36,833 nucleotides of DNA, taken from positions 1-36,833 of IMG/VR virus record IMGVR_UViG_3300025652_000218. One strand, written 5' to 3'. The stretch is from a virus. How positions within the stretch are numbered: position 1 is the first letter of the stretch; every line of letters starts with the position of its first letter. Below are positions 32,765-36,833 of the stretch, piece after piece. The notes beneath the pieces were generated by a model. The model worked only from the letters and a program-made list of their open reading frames with translations. It was not told the origin of the DNA and did no database searches. Both the position numbers and the translations under genes were made by a program.

Positions 32765-32973
32765 ATTACATTCATTATTATAGGAGCATACGCCCCAATA
32801 CATTTTTTTAATATATATCTATTCAGATAATCTACAGACTCATTGTACATCATGCCATTCTTCATGAGGGTCTCTACTATTCTATCGAACGAGTAAACAA
32901 ACTTACCGTTGTTTTCGTCAAATCCAATTATAGAATCGTCAAACCCCTCTATTTTTACAAAATTTACTTGCAT
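32761..32973 (-). CDS. Small conserved protein between groEL and groES, 70 aa
   Basis: MQVNFVKIEGFDDSIIGFDENNGKFVYSFDRIVETLMKN, then MMYNESVDYLNRYILKKCIGAYAPIIMNVI. I associate the pattern G.D..IIG.D.....VYS..R.VE.LM...MxYxExxxYLxxxIxGAY with a small conserved phage protein of unknown function that also turns up in large phages. It lies between groEL (3-base gap) and groES (4-base ATGA overlap), so it is co-expressed with the chaperonin. Confidence 0.65.
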   Translation of the reverse strand: MQVNFVKIEGFDDSIIGFDENNGKFVYSFDRIVETLMKNGMMYNESVDYLNRYILKKCIGAYAPIIMNVI

Positions 32974-32976
32974 ACC

Positions 32977-34554
32977 TTATGAATCTTCAAGACTTCTGGC
33001 CATAGTTATTATAGCATTAGTGGATAAAATCGTAACTGCCACAGAAACAGCATTTTGCAATGCGTTCTTAGTTACTTTGGTCGGGTCAATAATCCCCATC
33101 TCGTACATATCTCCGTACTCGTGGTTCTTTACATCGTACCCTAAACCCGAAGGGTTTGATTTTTTTCCGTAAACATCATTGTAATCTAGTCCGGCATTTT
33201 CTAAAATCTGTTTAATCGGAGACTGCAGAGCAATTCTTAACATTTGTTCAGCTACATTGTCGCTTCCTTCAAATCTTTTCGATAATATATCAAGAGCGTA
33301 ACCTCCACCAGGCAAAATTCCTTCCTCCAGTGCTGATCTCGTGGCGCAAACCGCATCATCAACCCTATCATAAAGCTCCTTCTGCTCTAAATCCGTGTTA
33401 CCTCCAACATATATTACACCTATACCACCAGTCAATGACGCAATCCTAGATAAAATAAAATCTTTATCCGCCTTTTTCTTGGACTCCTTGGCCGCATCCT
33501 TTAGCTGAGATACTCTTTCTTCTATATCCGCACCGTTCTCTTCGTCTTTTATTAGTATAGTCGCTGATTTCTCAACCACAATCTTCTTCGCAAAACCTAA
33601 ATTCTCTGGTGTTATCAAACTTAAATCATCTCCTGTGCTCTGTGAGAAATATTTCGCACCAACCGATAACGCAATATCCTGCATCAACTCGTGCTGCTTG
33701 TACCCAAACGATGGCGGCTGTATTACACAAACCTTTAATCCTCGCTTCATTACATTCGCAGCCAAGGTGTTTATTACATTGGACGAACATTCCGCTATTA
33801 TCAACAGCCTGTCGTCATTCGCAATAACTGGTTTCAATATGTTTTCTATCGATAATATGTTGCTAATCTCCGTGTCGGCAACTAATACCTTCACATTCTC
33901 CAACACACACTCGTCTCTTTTAAAATCATTGATAAATAGATGTGACGAATAACCTCTGTCAATCTTTATTCCTGTCGTAGTTTCAAAATGAGTATCAGAC
34001 GTGTGCGACTTTTCAACGGTTACTATACCATTCTCGCCAACCTCATTGTATACTGACGCTATAATTTCACCTATCTCCGGCTCGTTATTCGCAGATATCG
34101 TGGCAATGTCTCGGAGCTTATCCCCGGTTACATCACGACTCATATCCTTCAGCTCTTCAATCACCTCTTCAGTTCTCGAAACCAACTCACGTAACGTGGC
34201 AGTCTTATCTTTCGTGATTAAATCAAACCCCGATGTCGCTAACGCCTCAGTTAACACTATCGATGTCGTAGTTCCATCACCTGCAGATGTCGCAGTCCTA
34301 TCCGCAGCCTCCTTCATCATCCTAACCGCAAGGTTCTCCACTGGATCCATCAGGTCAATCGATTTCGCAACCGTTACCCCATCCTTTGTTACAGTAATTC
34401 CGTGTGTATGATTCGGTGACTCTATTAATACAGTCTGGCCGGAAGGCCCTAACGTAGATTTTACAGCTTTAGACATCTGCTGTATCCCGTTAATTAATTT
34501 TTCCCTAGCATCCTTATCGAATACTAAATTCTTTGGTGTGTATCCACTGCTCAT
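32977..34554 (-). CDS. groEL: GroEL-type chaperonin (phage-encoded), 525 aa
   Basis: Clear group I chaperonin. The nucleotide site is intact: TLGPSGQ at 34-40, D58 (TKDG, E. coli D52), D93 in AGDGTTTS (D87), GGG in the LPGGG motif and D400 in RVDDAVCATR (D398). The C-terminal GGM tail is absent, and length is 525 against ~548 for E. coli. In the apical groove (E. coli numbering) Y199, S201, F204 and L237 are kept, but Y203 is Leu, L234 is Glu, V263 and V264 are Ala and L259 is Ile. A two-residue insertion lies near the inter-ring loop (E. coli 105-109), and E434 is not kept; R452/E461 appear as Lys/Asp. Base composition is visibly G+C-richer in places (34081-34140 and 33661-33720 are about half G+C by my count). 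It probably folds virion protein. Confidence 0.95.
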   Translation of the reverse strand: MSSGYTPKNLVFDKDAREKLINGIQQMSKAVKSTLGPSGQTVLIESPNHTHGITVTKDGVTVAKSIDLMDPVENLAVRMMKEAADRTATSAGDGTTTSIVLTEALATSGFDLITKDKTATLRELVSRTEEVIEELKDMSRDVTGDKLRDIATISANNEPEIGEIIASVYNEVGENGIVTVEKSHTSDTHFETTTGIKIDRGYSSHLFINDFKRDECVLENVKVLVADTEISNILSIENILKPVIANDDRLLIIAECSSNVINTLAANVMKRGLKVCVIQPPSFGYKQHELMQDIALSVGAKYFSQSTGDDLSLITPENLGFAKKIVVEKSATILIKDEENGADIEERVSQLKDAAKESKKKADKDFILSRIASLTGGIGVIYVGGNTDLEQKELYDRVDDAVCATRSALEEGILPGGGYALDILSKRFEGSDNVAEQMLRIALQSPIKQILENAGLDYNDVYGKKSNPSGLGYDVKNHEYGDMYEMGIIDPTKVTKNALQNAVSVAVTILSTNAIITMARSLEDS

Positions 34555-34583
34555 TATATTTTATATTTAATTTGATTTCGTTA

Positions 34584-34591
34584 CAAAGGTA
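34584..34591 (-). promoter_or_regulatory. TAnnTTTG -7 element before groEL
   Basis: Minus strand TACCTTTG, 29 bases before the GroEL ATG (34554), in the 57-base gap after the membrane protein gene. No TTTG at 19 bases upstream. It may boost chaperonin transcription inside the operon. Confidence 0.45.
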
Positions 34592-34611
34592 ATCATTTTT
34601 TATTAGATAAC

Positions 34612-34911
34612 CTAAATAAACGCAGATAAAAGATACGCTAACTTATATCCCGTGAACGCACCCAACGCTGCCGGAACTGGAAACATTATAAACTTACCCA
34701 AGCTGGTAACATATTTCGGCCTATTTATAACCTTTCCCACGTAAAAGTAGTACGTCATGTACGACAACAGAACCATTATGTCCATCCTCTGAGAGATAAA
34801 CACAACGAGTATCGACCCCAAGAAACCGTAAACGAAGTTTTCTACCGCCGCAACACTCAACTCCTTTCTCTCAGACTCCCTGTACTCCCTCCTAATGTTT
34901 TTTAAACTCAT
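34612..34911 (-). CDS. Small integral membrane protein, 99 aa
   Basis: Charged N-terminus (MSLKNIRREYRESERKELSVAAVENF) followed by about three hydrophobic segments (FVYGFLGSILVVFISQR; IMVLLSYMTYYFYVGKVI; FIMFPVPAALGAFTGYKLAYLLSAFI). No signal cleavage site or motif. It is the second gene of the leftward operon, just downstream of the promoter-proximal 56-residue gene. Not recognised; membrane modification early in infection is one option. Confidence 0.6.
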   Translation of the reverse strand: MSLKNIRREYRESERKELSVAAVENFVYGFLGSILVVFISQRMDIMVLLSYMTYYFYVGKVINRPKYVTSLGKFIMFPVPAALGAFTGYKLAYLLSAFI

Positions 34912-34925
34912 AGTATATTTTATTT

Positions 34926-35096
34926 TTATCCTATTTTTTTTACCGTGTACACAGAACCATTAACGGAGTTCCTCCTGAAAATATCAGCGAACCTATCCGC
35001 ATCATCCTTCTTAACAAACTCCATCGGAATCCCTTCCTCATCATTCACTAAAAAAGTGTGTTTTACGTTCCTAGTCTTCTTTAAAATTACATACAT
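34926..35096 (-). CDS. Small promoter-proximal protein, 56 aa
   Basis: ATG at 35096, TAA at 34926-34928. MYVILKKTRNVKHTFLVNDEEGIPMEF, then VKKDDADRFADIFRRNSVNGSVYTVKKIG. A small beta-alpha-beta-like domain of the kind seen in short phage proteins of unknown role. It is the first gene of the leftward operon, with a full promoter 25 bases upstream, so it is likely translated from the start of that transcript. Confidence 0.65.
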   Translation of the reverse strand: MYVILKKTRNVKHTFLVNDEEGIPMEFVKKDDADRFADIFRRNSVNGSVYTVKKIG

Positions 35097-35121
35097 ACTA
35101 TCAATAAAGTTTAGTGATGTG

Positions 35122-35152
35122 CAAAGCTACAATAATAATTTATAATACCAAA
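35122..35152 (-). promoter_or_regulatory. Complete Bacteroidota-type promoter for the leftward chaperonin operon
   Basis: On the minus strand: TTTG (35149-35152) as -33, a 19-base spacer, then TAGCTTTG (35122-35129) as -7. This equals the Bacteroidota vegetative sigma consensus TTTG-N19-TAnnTTTG. The ATG at 35096 lies 25 bases downstream, leaving a leader of roughly 18 bases. This is the only element in the window with both boxes. Confidence 0.75.
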
Positions 35153-35474
35153 AACAATACAAAAGTGTCAAGTGTTGATTTTTTGTCTCTATATAGGGGG
35201 TAAGGGAAAACAATAAACTATAAAAAACTCTACTGTATATTTTTGGTTAAAAAGTAACACTTTAACACTAACCCTTATAAACCCTAGAAAAAAGCAACAT
35301 TTTCTTAACACTGAAGTGTCATAGTTCAACACTTATGCGAGATATATGTAGTTTTTGGGTTACCACCATAAATTACAAAAAACTTTTAAAAAAGAAAACC
35401 GATCTTTTTTTCGGGGGTGGGGTCACTCCTTAACATTTTTTCTTGTATTTTTTTGGCTTTTAGTGTTGACACGT

Positions 35475-35504
35475 TAGCCGAACGTAGTCGTTTACATTCG
35501 GCTA
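35475..35504. other. Strong hairpin in the control region
   Basis: TAGCCGAA (35475-35482) pairs perfectly with TTCGGCTA (35497-35504). Inside, after a 1x1 mismatch, GTA pairs with TAC around a 6-base loop. Neither strand has a T-run after it, so it is not a standard terminator. It stands out in an A/T-rich tract, next to an AGTGTT copy (35462). Confidence 0.7.
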
Positions 35505-35536
35505 TATCTTCCTTATTCTTGTATCTTATATACTTA

Positions 35537-35544
35537 TATCTTTG
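35537..35544 (+). promoter_or_regulatory. Weak TAnnTTTG -7 element facing right
   Basis: Plus strand TATCTTTG. TTTG is absent at the -33 position. The first rightward ORF is more than 330 bases downstream, so it would imply a long leader or a non-coding transcript. Weak. Confidence 0.25.
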
Positions 35545-35880
35545 CGTCCTTTCTTTCTTTCTTTTGGTATGGTCTAAATTAATACTACAAGAAAATAAAT
35601 ACTATTAACACGTTTATAGATCTGAGGTAATAACCGTCCACAAAAAAAGATTCAAAAATAAATAAAAAACCTTTTGGAGTTAATAACTTATAACTCAATC
35701 AATTATACAATCAATTACTTAATTATATATATATAGACTAAATTATATATGAATTATATTAGGATTATCAATAAATTATATTACCTTTATCCAAGCGCAA
35801 ACGGAAAACGTCCAAAATTAACATAAAACGCTATTAATCAATAGATTAACTTAATAACACTACTTAAAACACTGAAAGCC

Positions 35881-36111
35881 ATGATAATAGAAATTAAAGC
35901 AAAAAATAAACATATACCTATTGAGTCATTAGGTAATTTGAATAGGACAAAAAATTTAGTACGTAAAAACGAAGCTAAACAAAAAATTGATAATACATAT
36001 AGTAATTTATACGACAAAAAAATTGAATTCAAAGCAAAGCGTAACAATGACAGAAAACAAAAGCGTAAAAACGCCTATAATTTGAGAGCTACAAAAAGGG
36101 GATTGATATAA
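35881..36111 (+). CDS. Small basic protein, 76 aa
   Basis: MIIEIKAKNKHIPIESLGNLNRTKNLVRKNEAKQKIDN, then TYSNLYDKKIEFKAKRNNDRKQKRKNAYNLRATKRGLI. Lys/Asn/Arg-rich, helical, no known motif. Start is preceded by AACACTGAAAGCC; GAAAG is only a mild Shine-Dalgarno-like match. First gene of the rightward side and next to the iteron-like region, so nucleic-acid binding is a fair guess but unsupported. The reverse-strand ORF over it looks like a shadow. Confidence 0.55.
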   Translation: MIIEIKAKNKHIPIESLGNLNRTKNLVRKNEAKQKIDNTYSNLYDKKIEFKAKRNNDRKQKRKNAYNLRATKRGLI

Positions 36112-36131
36112 TATAGAATACTACTTATTGG

Positions 36132-36148
36132 ATGCGATTAAATCGCAT
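36132..36148. other. Perfect hairpin between the two rightward genes
   Basis: ATGCGAT / ATCGCAT stem of seven pairs around TAA. No T-run follows on the plus strand, so a terminator is unlikely; it may affect mRNA ends or act as a binding site. The 188-base gap (36112-36299) also has a perfect 12-base palindrome TCTATATATAGA at 36233-36244 and a possible promoter (TTG at 36225-36227, 17 bases, TAGGTTTA at 36245-36252). Confidence 0.5.
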
Positions 36149-36299
36149 AGTTTAGAGCCTTAAACTTAAAAACAAGGGATTAACAAAGACAATTATTAAT
36201 TGTGCAAATATCAAAATTTTGGTATTGGTCTGTCTATATATAGATAGGTTTAGGTTCTTGAAATGCTCAAACAATTAACAATTTAAAAAACAAAACAAG

Positions 36300-36713
36300 A
36301 TGAAAAATTTAACAAAGGTTAGCGTAACATTATTACAAGAAAAAGGAGAAATTAAATTCACAAAAGAAATTAACACAATTCGAGCAAATGAAATTTCGGG
36401 CACTATTGCACAGTCAATTATTGATTTTAAGACAAAAGCAAAAAAGTTTAAAATAAAAACTGCAGGATTTAGTTTTTCAAGAAAATTTACAGCTGTTGTA
36501 AAGGTTAATGAGATTGAAATGAACGGTTCGGATATTTTCGGATTTAGTGAATTTACGACAAAGTTTGAATGTACTTTAAACAATGAATTGAATTTTAGAT
36601 ATTTTGTAAAAGAATATGTAGAAAGTATATTATTTCAATCAAGTGAAGAAATTTTTGATAATGAAGAAGCAATAAACGAATTAATTGCTCAAAACAATAT
36701 TGAATTGAATTAA
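36300..36713 (+). CDS. Unknown rightward protein, 137 aa
   Basis: MKNLTKVSVTLLQEKGEIKFTKEINTIRAN, then SGTIAQSIIDFKTKAKKFKIKTAGFSF and an acidic end (SSEEIFDNEEAINELIAQNNIELN). Mixed alpha/beta, no motif I recognise, no membrane segment. Codon use is strongly A/T-rich, like the 76-residue gene. Its leader is A-rich (AATTTAAAAAACAAAACAAG), as expected for a Bacteroidota phage. It ends before a clear terminator. Likely an early or replication-side gene by position only. Confidence 0.65.
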   Translation: MKNLTKVSVTLLQEKGEIKFTKEINTIRANEISGTIAQSIIDFKTKAKKFKIKTAGFSFSRKFTAVVKVNEIEMNGSDIFGFSEFTTKFECTLNNELNFRYFVKEYVESILFQSSEEIFDNEEAINELIAQNNIELN

Positions 36714-36740
36714 TCTAAAATAAAATATTAATTAATACAA

Positions 36741-36769
36741 AGGTGAGTACAATGTACTTGCCTTTTTTT
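36741..36769 (+). terminator. Rho-independent terminator after the 137-aa gene
   Basis: AGGTGAGTAC and GTACTTGCCT (36741-36750 with 36754-36763) form ten pairs, two of them G-T, around a 3-base loop, followed by T7 (36763-36769). It lies 28 bases after the stop codon at 36713 and 14 bases before the next ATG. Confidence 0.85.
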
Positions 36770-36783
36770 ATACCTTATATATT

Positions 36784-36833
36784 ATGAATCAGCAAGATTT
36801 AAAAGATACATTGACATTTGTAGCAATGGGATT
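36784..36833 (+). CDS. Start of a rightward gene cut by the right edge
   Basis: ATG at 36784, open through the end of the window for 16 codons (MNQQDLKDTLTFVAMG). It begins just after the terminator, so it needs its own promoter or antitermination. Too short to identify. Confidence 0.4.
   Translation, partial: MNQQDLKDTLTFVAMG

Larger units (their letters stand above)
35160..35880. repeat. Iteron-like region: clustered AACACT/AGTGTT hexamers plus A/T-rich tract (origin/control candidate)
   Basis: 784 bases (35097-35880) hold no gene. Exact AACACT on the plus strand begins at 35256, 35264, 35307, 35328, 35856 and 35868, and exact AGTGTT at 35171 and 35462; AGTGTC lies at 35164 and 35315. Eight exact copies in about 720 bases is far more than the less than one expected. 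Several are paired (35164/35171 seven apart; 35256/35264 eight apart; 35856/35868 twelve apart), and ACACT-GA-AGTGT at 35308-35319 is a dyad. From about 35640 to 35800 the sequence is extremely A/T-rich (a possible unwinding element). It separates leftward and rightward transcription. Replication origin, multi-site operator or both; not distinguishable by eye. Confidence 0.55.

Noticed and set aside
33609-34411. Forward ORFs opposite groEL
   Set aside because: Shadows of the conserved GroEL frame; no sign of protein-like composition.
35195-35422. G-runs (GGGGG at 35196, GGGGGTGGGG at 35413) as a G-quadruplex
   Set aside because: Runs are too far apart for a compact quadruplex; noted only as unusual in an A/T-rich tract.
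35417-35608. Forward ORF of 63 codons in the control region
   Set aside because: Needs a GTG start, overlaps the hairpin and an AGTGTT copy, and gives a hydrophobic low-complexity product; more likely non-coding.
35838-36047. Reverse ORF of 69 codons
   Set aside because: Antisense to the 76-residue basic protein; Phe/Leu/Ile-rich mirror of Lys/Asn codons.
36275-36583. Reverse ORF of 102 codons
   Set aside because: Antisense shadow of the 137-residue gene.
1-36833. tRNA genes, CRISPR arrays, insertion sequences, integrase or attachment sites
   Set aside because: None seen on reading both strands; no repeat-spacer pattern, no transposase or integrase motif, no cloverleaf-like sequence.

Overview
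This window is a piece of a tailed double-stranded DNA phage genome that most likely infects a member of the Bacteroidota (flavobacterium-like). Three things point there: start codons are preceded by A/T-rich leaders without Shine-Dalgarno sequences; promoters carry the Bacteroidota TAnnTTTG -7 element, one with a TTTG -33 element at exactly 19 bases; and the virion protein set (T7 gp12/crAss-type nozzle, large ejection proteins, a large terminase with a degenerate Walker A) is the kind seen in marine flavobacterial podoviruses and crAss-like phages. The crAss-like placement is inference. No integrase, tRNA, CRISPR array or insertion sequence was seen.

Layout. From 1 to 35096 almost everything is read leftward, so genes are described in transcription order from right to left. 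(i) 32.5-35.1 kb: a short promoter-proximal operon with two small genes, a GroEL chaperonin, a small conserved protein and a roofless GroES. One forward gene (winged-helix type, 32059-32514) sits in the middle and converges on groES. (ii) 31.1-32.0 kb: four very small, very basic or Cys-containing proteins. (iii) 28.8-31.1 kb: a small structural protein, unknowns and a lysis cassette (membrane protein, TM plus coiled-coil protein, M15 peptidase endolysin, unimolecular spanin). (iv) 23.9-28.8 kb: modular tail or receptor-binding proteins including a LamG/concanavalin-like lectin. (v) 17.8-23.9 kb: a two-domain GroES-like protein, a 2-oxoglutarate/Fe(II) oxygenase, a possible small terminase, the large terminase and the portal. 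(vi) 14.4-17.8 kb: scaffold, major capsid protein and a head-associated protein, punctuated by two terminators. (vii) 3.99-14.3 kb: two neck/ring proteins, the 1542-residue nozzle, small tail proteins, a GNAT acetyltransferase and two internal virion proteins. (viii) 1-3978: a giant ejection-type protein, cut by the left edge, whose C-terminal part carries a zinc metallopeptidase HExxH motif.

Between 35097 and 35880 lies a 784-base non-coding region with many copies of the hexamer AACACT/AGTGTT in both orientations, a strong hairpin and a very A/T-rich tract. It separates the leftward virion genes from rightward genes (35881 onward) and is the best candidate for a replication origin and/or divergent control region. 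To the right are two unrecognised rightward genes, a terminator and the first codons of a third gene cut by the right edge.

How it fits together: the terminase fills a capsid built from scaffold and major capsid protein. The phage GroEL with one or two GroES-like partners probably helps fold a bulky virion protein, as T4 gp31 does for its capsid protein. The short tail (neck rings, nozzle, lectin-like fibres) delivers DNA together with the internal proteins and the zincin-bearing ejection protein. The M15 endolysin and u-spanin release progeny.
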